Position numbers and translations under genes: made by a program
Assembly: GCA_946623915.1 (NCBI GenBank)
Contig: CAMORQ010000005.1
Span: forward strand, 1-19,826
Direction of reading: 5' to 3'
DNA length: 19,826 nt
Source of the DNA: an uncultured Coriobacteriaceae bacterium
GTDB lineage: Bacteria; Actinomycetota; Coriobacteriia; Coriobacteriales; Eggerthellaceae
Part shown: in pieces, positions 7,751 through 14,152 of the stretch
Position numbering within the stretch: position 1 is the first letter of the stretch
Layout of the letters: every line of letters begins with the position of its first letter
The notes under the pieces: model-generated
Told to the model about the DNA's origin: nothing
Database searches by the model: none
What the model saw: only the letters and a program-made list of their open reading frames with translations

Positions 7751-9592
7751 GTGCGCGCCATGAAATCGCTGTGCATTGCCCTGCGTGGGCTTCTGGCGCT
7801 TGCCGCTTTCTTGTGTGCGGCTTTGCTCGCGTCATGCGATCTTTCCTTCGCGCGACAGGGGTCCGATTTGGGCATTGCCGAAAAGGCTCGTAGCACCTAC
7901 CTCTCCATGGTCAGCTCGTCTCTTTCCGACGCCGCTTCCGTTGCAACCGATTTAGCCACGTCCGAAGAAGGGGTCCAGGCGTTCTGCAAACGTCCCGATG
8001 CGGACAACTACGAGGCGGGTGTTTCGCAGCTCGTTGGTCAACAGCGCGATGCGGCCGCTGGATACCAGAAGCGTCTTTCCGACGATCGCCGTGTCGTCAA
8101 AGCTGCGCTTGGGTCGAAGGGCGTGCTGTCCGACGATGCGACGCACCAGCTCGAACGTGCGGATGCGGCCATCGGCATGATGGACGAAATCCTTTCCTAT
8201 GAAATCGAATTAGCAAACGCGGTCGGCGCATTCGACGAGTCGCTTGCCAATCCCGATATGTCGCAGATCGAAGCGTATTACGGCGAAAACTGGAAAGTCT
8301 ACCTTGCGCTGGGCGAAATCACGGCGCCTGCGTGCATGTCAAGCACCCACAGGCGTTTCAGCTATTTGTACGAAACACTCGGTACGTACTCGTACCAGAC
8401 CCATTTAGCGGCCGCGGCTTCCCCCCTCGACGAAAGGACCCTCGCGCAGATGGTGCTTTGGGGGAAGGCCCGCGAGCATGATGCGCTCGATTCGCTTAGT
8501 TGGACGGCTATGCGTTGCTACGACTATGCGGCCGATGTGCTCTTGTCGCCATCGGAGGAAGCGCCTCTGAGAGTGGACTACCGCGTCGCCGAACGCGTTC
8601 AGCCCAACATGTATCCGTCGATGGACTCCCTCGTCGACGTGCTTGTGTGCTCGTGCGCACCAGATGAAATCGTGTTCCAGGTCGAAGTGTCGGGGTTCAC
8701 GCAGCAGCTGAATTCGAAGCAGCCAATCGCAGTGGGAGCGAACTGCTTTTCGTTCAAGCCCGAATTGCTCGAAGGTCTTTCCGCGCAGGACCTGGAACTC
8801 GGCAGGAGCACCCAGCTCAATCTGTCTCTGTACGATTCGTCGGGTTCCATGGTGGAACAGCAGAGTGCGCCCATCGAAGTGCTTAGCCTCTACGATTTCT
8901 TCTGGGAAACACCTGTCGATAGCGTCTCGAGTGCGTATGCGCTGCTTGCCTGGCTCAGGCCAAGCCAGGAACGCATCGATTCGATCAACCGTGCGGCAGC
9001 TGGCTACATGGGTCAATGGACCGATGGGCAGTTCCCCGAGCTTGCCGGGTACCAATACGGCCAGGATGCTTACTCGACGTTGCTTCAGGTTGCAGCGATC
9101 ATGAAGGCATATTCGGATACCGGAGTCGTCTACGTTTCCGACACGTATTCCTCCTCGTCCGACCAACGCGTTCTGACTCCTGCTCAATCCATCGACCGCA
9201 AGCAGGCTCTCTGCGTCGAGACGTCCGTCATCATCGCAAGCTGCCTTTTGTCGGCCGGCATGCATCCCGTTATCGTCATCACGCCGGGCCATGCACAGGT
9301 TGCCGTGGAAACCTGGAACGGATCCAACAATTATGTGCTCATCGAGACGTCCTTTCTTCCGTACGGAGGCATCGATCGAAACCATGCCATGGAAAGCGTC
9401 GAGTTTTGGGGAGGGCTCGTGCCGTCCTACGAGGATTCTGGCGGCTGGTATTCGTGGATAGACGCCTCACCGGATGTTTGGGGTCGCTACTTTTCCCAGA
9501 TCGGGGATGCGGGAATGCCGCTCGATGGCGTGTTCGTCGTCGACTGCAACCTGCAGAGAGTGCTGGGGTATTCCGGAATCGAAACGCTTTAG
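7751..9592 (+). CDS. Lipoprotein with C-terminal transglutaminase-like domain
   Basis: 613-residue predicted lipoprotein. The GTG at 7751 is chosen because the SD AAGGGGG (7739-7745) sits 5 bases upstream; ATG 7760 (MKSL) is an alternative. The signal peptide has a hydrophobic core and a lipobox LLASC with Cys29. The N-terminal ~200 residues are helical and charged with no family I recognise. The middle part looks like a beta-sandwich (alternating strands such as IVFQVEVSGF). The C-terminal part has the transglutaminase-like pattern: Cys488 in ALCVETSVIIASCLL, His514 in TPGHAQVAVETWN, and an acidic residue Glu532 in YVLIETSFLP where Asp is more usual. Such domains act as cysteine peptidases or amidases on the cell envelope, or as inactive binding folds. 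The substrate cannot be inferred. The gene is divergent from cca and followed 66 bases later by the NYN/LOTUS gene. Confidence 0.8.
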   Translation: MRAMKSLCIALRGLLALAAFLCAALLASCDLSFARQGSDLGIAEKARSTYLSMVSSSLSDAASVATDLATSEEGVQAFCKRPDADNYEAGVSQLVGQQRDAAAGYQKRLSDDRRVVKAALGSKGVLSDDATHQLERADAAIGMMDEILSYEIELANAVGAFDESLANPDMSQIEAYYGENWKVYLALGEITAPACMSSTHRRFSYLYETLGTYSYQTHLAAAASPLDERTLAQMVLWGKAREHDALDSLSWTAMRCYDYAADVLLSPSEEAPLRVDYRVAERVQPNMYPSMDSLVDVLVCSCAPDEIVFQVEVSGFTQQLNSKQPIAVGANCFSFKPELLEGLSAQDLELGRSTQLNLSLYDSSGSMVEQQSAPIEVLSLYDFFWETPVDSVSSAYALLAWLRPSQERIDSINRAAAGYMGQWTDGQFPELAGYQYGQDAYSTLLQVAAIMKAYSDTGVVYVSDTYSSSSDQRVLTPAQSIDRKQALCVETSVIIASCLLSAGMHPVIVITPGHAQVAVETWNGSNNYVLIETSFLPYGGIDRNHAMESVEFWGGLVPSYEDSGGWYSWIDASPDVWGRYFSQIGDAGMPLDGVFVVDCNLQRVLGYSGIETL

Positions 9593-9615
9593 ACGCGACG
9601 CGCTTCGGGTACAAT
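9588..9615 (+). promoter_or_regulatory. Candidate promoter for the NYN/LOTUS gene
   Basis: TTTAGA (9588-9593, 4/6), a 16-base spacer, TACAAT (9610-9615, 5/6). The -35 overlaps the stop codon region of the upstream lipoprotein gene. The -10 overlaps an in-frame ATG at 9614, so a transcript from here could not use that ATG. This supports the downstream start at 9659. Confidence 0.5.
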
Positions 9616-9658
9616 GGGCGAAACAGGCAACACGTCTACAAGAAAGCAGGCGCATTTC

Positions 9659-10597
9659 ATGGCCGAACGCAAGACTTTCGCATTGCTCATCGACTCCGAC
9701 AACGTGAGCGCCCGATACATCCCCGCAATCATGAACGAGCTGACCAGCCGGCATGGCGAGGTAACCTACCGGCGTATCTATGGCGACTGGACAAGCAACC
9801 AGATGGGGAAGTGGAAGGACGTTCTTGCGGAGCACTCGCTTACCCCCATGCAGCAATTCGCGAACACGAAAGGCAAAAACGCAACCGATTCCTTCCTGAT
9901 CATCGACGCGATGGATATCCTCTACGAAGGCCGCGTGGATGGCTTTTGCATCGTATCCAGCGATAGCGATTTCACGCGTCTCGCCTCGCGTCTGCGCGAC
10001 GCCGGATGCACGGTTGTCGGGATGGGCGAAGGCAAGACGCCCCGGTCGTTCCGCAGCGCGTGCACGGTGTTCACCAACCTGGAAGTTCTGCTCGACGGCG
10101 AAGACAAGGGCGCGCCTTCGTCGGCAGAGTCTACCTTCGAACCAACGAAAAGCCAGATCGCAGATTCAATCGTCGACATTATCAACGACAGCTCCGGTCC
10201 CGATCCGCTTGCTTCACTCTCCGACGTCGGTAACCGCCTCGTGCGCATCCACCCCGATTTCGACGTGCGCTCGTTCGGTTACGCGCAGCTTTCCAAGTTT
10301 TTGGAAAGCTTCGATAACTTCCATCTTGTTCGACGCGACAACGTGGTCTACGTTGGGCTGCGCGATACCGATGCCGTTCGAGAAGAGATCGAATCGTTCA
10401 TCGTCGGGCTCGTCGAGCAGGCGGGCTTGCAGGGCGTGTCGCTCTCTCAGATCGGGGATGCTGTTCACGAGCGATTCCCGCATTTCAACGTGAAGGACCT
10501 CGGCTATTCGAAGTTGTCTAAGTTCGTTCGTCATGTCGATGGGGTGGTGGTAGGCGCCGACAAAGAGGGCGCGCGCGTGTACCCCGACTACGAGTAG
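9659..10597 (+). CDS. NYN-domain protein with two OST-HTH/LOTUS domains (putative RNA-binding nuclease)
   Basis: 312 residues from the ATG at 9659, which has GCAGG 8 bases upstream. An in-frame ATG at 9614 is disfavoured because it lies inside the candidate -10. The N-terminal NYN (PIN-like) domain (~1-145) shows acidic positions of the metal-binding pocket: D12 in LLIDSDN, D77 in ATDSFLIID, and D102/D104 in SSDSDF. Two OST-HTH/LOTUS winged-helix repeats follow (~163-232 and ~240-310). They are recognisable from the paired phrases FGYAQLSKFLESF and LGYSKLSKFVRHV and their C-terminal beta strands. LOTUS domains bind RNA in studied proteins, and G-rich or G-quadruplex RNA has been reported as a ligand. 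A structured-RNA endonuclease or RNA-binding factor in the cytoplasm is the likely role. The bacterial targets are not established. Confidence 0.9.
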   Translation: MAERKTFALLIDSDNVSARYIPAIMNELTSRHGEVTYRRIYGDWTSNQMGKWKDVLAEHSLTPMQQFANTKGKNATDSFLIIDAMDILYEGRVDGFCIVSSDSDFTRLASRLRDAGCTVVGMGEGKTPRSFRSACTVFTNLEVLLDGEDKGAPSSAESTFEPTKSQIADSIVDIINDSSGPDPLASLSDVGNRLVRIHPDFDVRSFGYAQLSKFLESFDNFHLVRRDNVVYVGLRDTDAVREEIESFIVGLVEQAGLQGVSLSQIGDAVHERFPHFNVKDLGYSKLSKFVRHVDGVVVGADKEGARVYPDYE

Positions 10598-10619
10598 AAC
10601 ACGTGCTTTTTGCGCATCC

Positions 10620-10635
10620 CGAACGGGCCCGTTCG
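10620..10635. terminator. 16-base palindrome between convergent genes, weak bidirectional terminator candidate
   Basis: CGAACGGGCCCGTTCG is a perfect palindrome 22 bases after the NYN stop and 17 bases after the kinase stop on the other strand. As RNA it can form a 6-bp stem with a GGCC loop. Only TTT follows on the plus strand and no U-tract on the minus strand, so intrinsic termination would be weak. It resembles but does not match a Gram-positive LexA box, having a 6-base rather than 4-base centre. Confidence 0.35.
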
Positions 10636-10652
10636 TTTGCCCGAGTCAGTGT

Positions 10653-12053
10653 TTATGAAACGTTGGCAAACCGCCCGAGGATTGCAACCAAGAATATCGT
10701 AACGGCGAACAGCACGAGCGCCGCCATGATGTAGTGCCATGTTTTCGCTTTGCCGAACGTGTTGGGGAAACGCTGCGCGAACGGCCGCTTGTACATGATG
10801 ACCAAGACGACGGATGTCAGTATCGAAGGCACGACGAACAGATAGCCAAACGCGTTGAACCAAAACGGCTTGTCGCGCTGGTGTTCCGGCAAGTCGCCAA
10901 GAGTGAATATCGCCGCGACGAACACAAGGAGCACGAAGATTACAAGAATTGCGTTGTAGACAACCCCCAGGATCGAAATCGGTTTTTGCTCGGGAGGTTG
11001 TTCGGTGGGGTAGACCGGGACGGCGCTTTGAAGCACAGTGTTCGCGGGTGGCGGAGCTGCTGGCTGCGCTGTCACGAATGTTATGGGCTGATCGGGCGCG
11101 GCATTCGCCTGCGCGCTATCGCTGGGGTAGACCGCGCTGTCAGCGCTTTTGTATTTTCCGCCTTCCGACACGCTTGGATCAGCGGAAAGGTGCATGCTGG
11201 GTGTGCCTGCGCATGCCTCCCTGTTTTCATCTGCGCTGCTCGTGGAGCGCACTGCTGCTTCGAACGCGGCTTTCAGCTCCCGGACGCTTCCGTAGCGGTC
11301 TTTCGGATCGAAGGCGGTGGCGCGAACGAGCACGGGGCGCAGACATTCCGGTACGTCGGCGTCCATGAAGCCCGATTGCGCCATCTGCGCGTTTGGCGTT
11401 CGTTCGGTTATGCAGTAGTACAAAAGCATGCCAAGGGCGTACACGTCGCTGCGTGGCGTGGTCTGTCCGAATCCGAACTGCTCGGGCGGTGCATATGCAC
11501 GCGTGCCGAAAAACGTAGTGTCAGTACCCGAGAGCTGCTTGTATTCGCGTGCGATACCGAAATCGATAATGTAAACCCGATCGTCGGCGATCATGATGTT
11601 CGAAGGCTTCAAGTCCCGATGAATCAGCGGTGGTGAAAACATTTCATGGAGCACCGATACCGCATCGCATATGCGCGGGAAATACGCGTTCGCCAGTTCG
11701 ATGGAAGGGTCGTCTTGGTAGACGATGTCTTGAAGCGTGATTCCCTTGACATGTTGCATGATAACGACGAGCGAATCGTCTCGCAGATAGCATTCGTATA
11801 TGTGGGGAGCGCACTGTAGCGCGGAGCCGTTTGCGCCCGATTGAGCTTGGAACAATCGCTCGTACGCTGTTCCAAGTCCCGAGTCCCGCAGGATCGTTTT
11901 GCGGATGAACGGACCGCTCGTCGACCCGTCCGCGCTAACGCGGACGACGCGTTCGGTCGTTTCGAATTCGGATGACTTCAGTACGGCGATGCTGCGGTAG
12001 CTGTCATCGCGAGAAAGCGAATCCAGGTATTGGGCTATTTCGTCGGTGCTCAT
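10653..12053 (-). CDS. Membrane-anchored Ser/Thr protein kinase
   Basis: 466-residue Hanks-type kinase. The catalytic domain (~20-270) has HRDLKPSN (145-152), DFG (164-166), APPE (188-191) and RSDVYALGMLLY (201-212), so the catalytic loop is intact. The beta-3 lysine is probably K52 (FIRKTI). The N-lobe lacks a normal GxGxxG loop; the corresponding strand reads ERVVRVSADGSTSGPF. A Pro/Ala/Ser-rich linker (~270-358) leads to three C-terminal membrane spans (~360-385, 402-421, 440-461). There are no PASTA repeats, so this is not a PknB/PrkC peptidoglycan sensor. It starts 9 bases after the stop of the small HTH gene upstream, with no clear SD of its own, which indicates translational coupling. 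The substrate is unknown; the coupled HTH protein and the neighbouring DUF4352-type membrane protein are the obvious candidates (inference). Confidence 0.92.
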   Translation of the reverse strand: MSTDEIAQYLDSLSRDDSYRSIAVLKSSEFETTERVVRVSADGSTSGPFIRKTILRDSGLGTAYERLFQAQSGANGSALQCAPHIYECYLRDDSLVVIMQHVKGITLQDIVYQDDPSIELANAYFPRICDAVSVLHEMFSPPLIHRDLKPSNIMIADDRVYIIDFGIAREYKQLSGTDTTFFGTRAYAPPEQFGFGQTTPRSDVYALGMLLYYCITERTPNAQMAQSGFMDADVPECLRPVLVRATAFDPKDRYGSVRELKAAFEAAVRSTSSADENREACAGTPSMHLSADPSVSEGGKYKSADSAVYPSDSAQANAAPDQPITFVTAQPAAPPPANTVLQSAVPVYPTEQPPEQKPISILGVVYNAILVIFVLLVFVAAIFTLGDLPEHQRDKPFWFNAFGYLFVVPSILTSVVLVIMYKRPFAQRFPNTFGKAKTWHYIMAALVLFAVTIFLVAILGRFANVS

Positions 12054-12062
12054 GGAACCATA

Positions 12063-12521
12063 TTAGCAAATCGTGTCTTCGCCAAAACGATAAAGTTCCT
12101 GGTCGGTTTGGAGCAAGCTGTAGCCTTTGTCCAAGCAGAAGATGATAATGGCGTCGCGCCTGTTCTTGCAGTAAAGCTCGTTGCATCCTGCCGATTGGAG
12201 GACGCGGTTCGCTTCGCGCAGAGGCAGTTTCATCGCTAGGATGATTTGGAGCATTTTGTCGCGCGAGGCATGGCGTTGTCCCATGAATATCTGGTATCCG
12301 TAGGTACTGTTGAGTCCTGCTTCGCGGACGACGGCGGCCCTTTCAAGGCCGTGCTCGTCGAGCAGTTGTTGAAGGTAATCGGGGAGAGGCCTGTCCGATA
12401 TTTTGTGCGTAGAAACGTATTTCGCCGGATTGGGCGAGGCGAGCAATTCTTCGAGCAGTTCTTCGGTCAAAGGTTCTTTCACACGGCGCTTCCTGCGTTT
12501 TCTGTTCTGTGTTTCTGCCAT
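12063..12521 (-). CDS. Small helix-turn-helix (XRE-like) protein, coupled to the kinase
   Basis: 152 residues from the ATG at 12521. The frame opens earlier, to 12662, but that part overlaps the end of the upstream DUF4352-type gene and is low-complexity. An ATG at 12548 inside a hairpin stem is a second possibility, and no start has a convincing SD. The N-terminus is very basic (NRKRRKRRVKEPL), then an acidic helix (LTEELLEELL). An XRE-like helical domain spans ~50-112: LPDYLQQLLDEHGLERAAVV, then REAGLNSTYGYQIFMGQRHA with the recognition helix region, then DKMLQIILAMKLPLREAN. The tail has the conserved-looking RRDAIIIFCLDKGYSLLQ. Its stop is 9 bases before the kinase start, so the pair is almost certainly co-translated. 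It could be a transcription factor phosphorylated by the kinase or a kinase adaptor. I cannot tell which from sequence. Confidence 0.8.
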   Translation of the reverse strand: MAETQNRKRRKRRVKEPLTEELLEELLASPNPAKYVSTHKISDRPLPDYLQQLLDEHGLERAAVVREAGLNSTYGYQIFMGQRHASRDKMLQIILAMKLPLREANRVLQSAGCNELYCKNRRDAIIIFCLDKGYSLLQTDQELYRFGEDTIC

Positions 12522-12538
12522 TGTAAACGAAGAATGCG

Positions 12539-12572
12539 GCGCCTTCATCTTCGATGCGGAAGATGAAGGCGC
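12539..12572 (-). terminator. 14-bp perfect hairpin between the DUF4352-type gene and the HTH gene
   Basis: Arms 12539-12552 and 12559-12572 are exactly complementary (GCGCCTTCATCTTC against GAAGATGAAGGCGC) with a 6-base loop. It begins 13 bases after the stop of the DUF4352-type gene and ends 17 bases before the HTH start. Neither strand shows a good T-tract after it, so it may act as an attenuator, mRNA-stabilising or processing element rather than a full terminator. Confidence 0.5.
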
Positions 12573-12585
12573 TTTGCGTTGAATC

Positions 12586-13473
12586 CTACTGGAGATTCCA
12601 GGCAACTTCCGAGTCCGACTGGAAGATGTTGTTGTAGTACAGGGCCTTGGCAAGCTCGCCACTGAAGTAGATGTTACCGGTGACGGTGCTGCCAGGTGTC
12701 AACTGGCCGCTGCTCAGTTCGTTTTCCGCATCCATGACATACGTCATGCTGTTGATGATGCCGTTGACATCTTGTGCTTTCCAGTCGAAGGGATTGAACG
12801 AAACGTTGTCCTCGCCATTGTTGGTGTAGGTGACGGTGATTCCCGTGATGGGCTCTCCGTTGTAGTTTTCCAGCCCAGTGATAACGCCATCGACGCTGAT
12901 GGCAAGCCCATCTTTGAATTCAACGGCTTCGCCGATTGCCATGTTGCTGTAATCTGCCTCTGCGGGCTGCTCTGCAGCAGCATCTTCGGCCGGCTGCTGT
13001 TCTGCCGCACCGTCGGCCGGCTGCTCCGTCGCAGCCTGTTCACCCGAGCCTGCAGGCTCAGCGGATGCAGATTGCCCCTGCGTCGTGGCCGCTACGGGCT
13101 TCTCGCCGGTTTTCAGCTCTTCAGTCGCTTTGTCGATTGCGGCGCCGTACATGCTTTGCGTTGCAAGCACGATAACGAGCGAGAGGATGTTCAGGACGAG
13201 GCCGGCGATCGCGATGCCTCGTCCGCCCTTTTTGCCGTTTTTAGTTGCCACAATACCCACGACAGCGAATATCAAGCCGAGGAGTGCGAGGACGAAGGAT
13301 CCATTGTTGATGAAGGGGAGAAAGGAAGTGAGAATCGCAAGGATGCCAAGCACAAGACTGGCGATGCCCATGCCTGACGTGCTTTTCGTCTGAACATTTT
13401 GGGTGGGTGGCTGCTGCATGGGACTCGGTTGGGTAGATGCAGCGTTTACTTGTTGGTTCATCTCATCAGGCAT
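12586..13473 (-). CDS. DUF4190/DUF4352-type membrane protein with exported C-terminal domain
   Basis: 295 residues. The N-terminus is a Gln/Pro-rich cytoplasmic tail (1-33). Hydrophobic segments follow at ~34-53, 58-76 and 85-107, arranged as in DUF4190 proteins: GIASLVLGILAIL, then ALLGLIFAVVGIVA, the charged loop KNGKKGGRG, then IAIAGLVLNILSLVIV. A long Ala/Glu/Gln/Pro-rich linker (~120-172, repeats of AEQPA and EQPADGAAEQQPAE) leads to a C-terminal beta domain (~175-295) resembling DUF4352/telokin-like folds: GEAVEFKDGLAISVDGV, ITVTYTNNGEDNVSFNPFDW, GSTVTGNIYFSG. Orientation would place this domain outside the cell. The ATG at 13473 has a strong SD, AGGAAAGGA, a few bases upstream. It is the first gene of the minus-strand group that continues with the HTH and kinase genes. 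Function unknown. Confidence 0.8.
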   Translation of the reverse strand: MPDEMNQQVNAASTQPSPMQQPPTQNVQTKSTSGMGIASLVLGILAILTSFLPFINNGSFVLALLGLIFAVVGIVATKNGKKGGRGIAIAGLVLNILSLVIVLATQSMYGAAIDKATEELKTGEKPVAATTQGQSASAEPAGSGEQAATEQPADGAAEQQPAEDAAAEQPAEADYSNMAIGEAVEFKDGLAISVDGVITGLENYNGEPITGITVTYTNNGEDNVSFNPFDWKAQDVNGIINSMTYVMDAENELSSGQLTPGSTVTGNIYFSGELAKALYYNNIFQSDSEVAWNLQ

Positions 13474-13512
13474 TATCAGTCCTTTCCTCAGGTGCCTTTA
13501 CGTCATGCCTGG

Positions 13513-13541
13513 ATAAAATGCTAATAAAGTGTCTATGTAAA
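13513..13541 (-). promoter_or_regulatory. Candidate sigma70-type promoter for the DUF4352-type gene
   Basis: Read on the minus strand: TTTACA (13541-13536, 5/6 to the -35 consensus), a 17-base spacer, TTTTAT (13518-13513, 4/6). The expected start near 13505 leaves a ~32-base leader with the SD before the ATG at 13473. It could drive the HTH and kinase genes too if the hairpin at 12539-12572 is read through. Confidence 0.5.
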
Positions 13542-13544
13542 AAC

Positions 13545-13566
13545 ATTAGCTGGCAGCTAATTTTTT
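13545..13566. terminator. AT-rich 7-bp hairpin with flanking T runs, terminator or operator
   Basis: ATTAGCT (13545-13551), GGC loop, AGCTAAT (13555-13561), then T5 to 13566 on the plus strand. The minus strand also has a T-run after the stem. It has terminator form in both directions, but no gene on either strand runs into it. It sits directly next to the -35 of the DUF4352-type promoter (13541), so it may instead be an operator. Confidence 0.4.
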
Positions 13567-13757
13567 GCGAAAGGAATCGCACCTGCTCGACGGTCTATGC
13601 CTTGCGTGCCCGCGAGGGTTTTGCATCCGAACAGGCTGCAGATCGAGATATGGAAAAACGTAGTGCGGGAGCCGATAGGCGATTGCTGCGCAAGTATGCG
13701 CGTGGCAAACGAAGGGCGAGCGGAGTCGTGCGCATTGCGTGAATAAATCCGCGTGGC
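13567..13757. other. Intergenic stretch with no supported gene
   Basis: This lies between the AT-rich hairpin and the tRNA promoter. A short plus-strand frame runs to the stop at 13740-13742 and ends in a basic tail (LLRKYARGKRRASGVVRIA). It has no start codon at a sensible distance from the AAGGA at 13571, and I recognise nothing in it. It could be a decayed gene end or simply leader-less spacer. Confidence 0.4.
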
Positions 13758-13786
13758 TTGACGTGGCGATTGCCTGCGACTAATAT
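13758..13786 (+). promoter_or_regulatory. Promoter for the tRNA-Gln/tRNA-Glu unit
   Basis: TTGACG (13758-13763, 5/6), a 17-base spacer, TAATAT (13781-13786, 4/6). The predicted start near 13793 leaves about 20 bases of leader before the tRNA-Gln 5' end at 13814. A terminator at 13977-14003 closes the unit. Confidence 0.65.
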
Positions 13787-13813
13787 ACCCTTCTGCGCAA
13801 ACAAGCGCATCGC

Positions 13814-13887
13814 TGGGGTATAGTATAATGGTAGTACAGCGGGTTCTGGTTCCGTATGTGTGGGTTCGACTCCTGCTACCCCAGCCA
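13814..13887 (+). tRNA. tRNA-Gln (anticodon CTG)
   Basis: A complete 74-base cloverleaf. The acceptor TGGGGTA pairs with TACCCCA. The anticodon stem GCGGG/TCCGT holds the loop TTCTGGT, giving anticodon CTG (reads CAG). The T-loop is TTCGACT with stem GTGGG/CCTGC. The discriminator is G and CCA is encoded (13885-13887). Two G-U pairs each in the anticodon and T stems are tolerated. tRNA-Glu follows after 4 bases. Confidence 0.95.
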
Positions 13888-13891
13888 AAAC

Positions 13892-13968
13892 GGCCCTGTC
13901 GTCTAGCGGTTTAGGACGCCGCCCTCTCAAGGCGGAGATCGCCAGTTCGAATCTGGTCAGGGCTACCA
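13892..13968 (+). tRNA. tRNA-Glu (anticodon CTC)
   Basis: A complete cloverleaf of 77 bases with encoded CCA (13966-13968). The acceptor GGCCCTG pairs with CAGGGCT, the first pair being G-U. The anticodon stem CCGCC/GGCGG holds the loop CTCTCAA, giving anticodon CTC (reads GAG). The T-arm is GCCAG-TTCGAAT-CTGGT. It is co-transcribed with tRNA-Gln. Its T-arm has an inverted near-copy about 70 bases downstream (14031-14050). Confidence 0.96.
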
Positions 13969-13976
13969 GAACAAAC

Positions 13977-14003
13977 GACCTCGCATACAGCGGGGTCTTT
14001 TTT
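13977..14003 (+). terminator. Rho-independent terminator of the tRNA unit
   Basis: An 8-bp stem GACCTCGC/GCGGGGTC (one G-U pair) with loop ATACA is followed directly by six T (13998-14003). It starts 9 bases after the tRNA-Glu 3' end. This is the clearest intrinsic terminator in the window. Confidence 0.9.
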
Positions 14004-14030
14004 ATGTCCAAACGGTCCGCTGCACCGAAG

Positions 14031-14058
14031 CTGACCAGATGAGAACTGGCCAGTTCGA
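14031..14058. repeat. Inverted near-copy of the tRNA-Glu T-arm plus a 14-base perfect palindrome
   Basis: Bases 14031-14050 match the reverse complement of 13941-13960 (tRNA-Glu T-arm) at 18 of 20 positions. Bases 14049-14058 (GCCAGTTCGA) repeat 13941-13950 exactly in direct orientation. Within this block GAACTGGCCAGTTC (14043-14056) is a perfect palindrome. It may be a scar of tRNA-targeted recombination, a duplicated tRNA fragment, or an operator for the downstream regulator gene. Confidence 0.6.
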
Positions 14059-14072
14059 GGCTTATTCAAAAT

Positions 14073-14096
14073 TATTGTTGCGTATTACTAACAATA
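14073..14096. promoter_or_regulatory. Dyad TATTGTT-N10-AACAATA upstream of the BTAD regulator
   Basis: Seven-base arms (14073-14079 and 14090-14096) are separated by 10 bases in the AT-rich leader of the BTAD regulator, ending 56 bases before its start codon. Arm spacing of about one and a half helical turns fits a dimeric activator or repressor site. No clean -35/-10 pair is visible, so the core promoter may overlap it and depend on an activator. Confidence 0.4.
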
Positions 14097-14152
14097 GTAG
14101 TAGAGTAGGCAACCCCACTTTCACGCCTTCGAAACGCAAGGAGGCGTTGAAT

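Noticed and set aside
7680..7835. Upstream extension of the tRNA nucleotidyltransferase frame
   Set aside because: It overlaps the divergent lipoprotein's start and signal peptide and adds residues with no resemblance to the family; ATG 7679 or 7661 gives a normal N-terminus.
10620..10635. Possible LexA (SOS) box
   Set aside because: The palindrome has CGAAC and GTTCG halves but a 6-base centre instead of 4, and lies between two gene ends rather than at a promoter.
13437..13742. 101-codon plus-strand frame ending in a basic tail
   Set aside because: It starts inside the antisense of the DUF4352-type gene, crosses a promoter and hairpin, and has no usable SD at a sensible start.
13595..14011. 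138-codon minus-strand open frame across both tRNA genes
   Set aside because: Its residues are the antisense of the two tRNAs (phrases such as RFELAISALRG are a well-known artefact of translating tRNA genes backwards).
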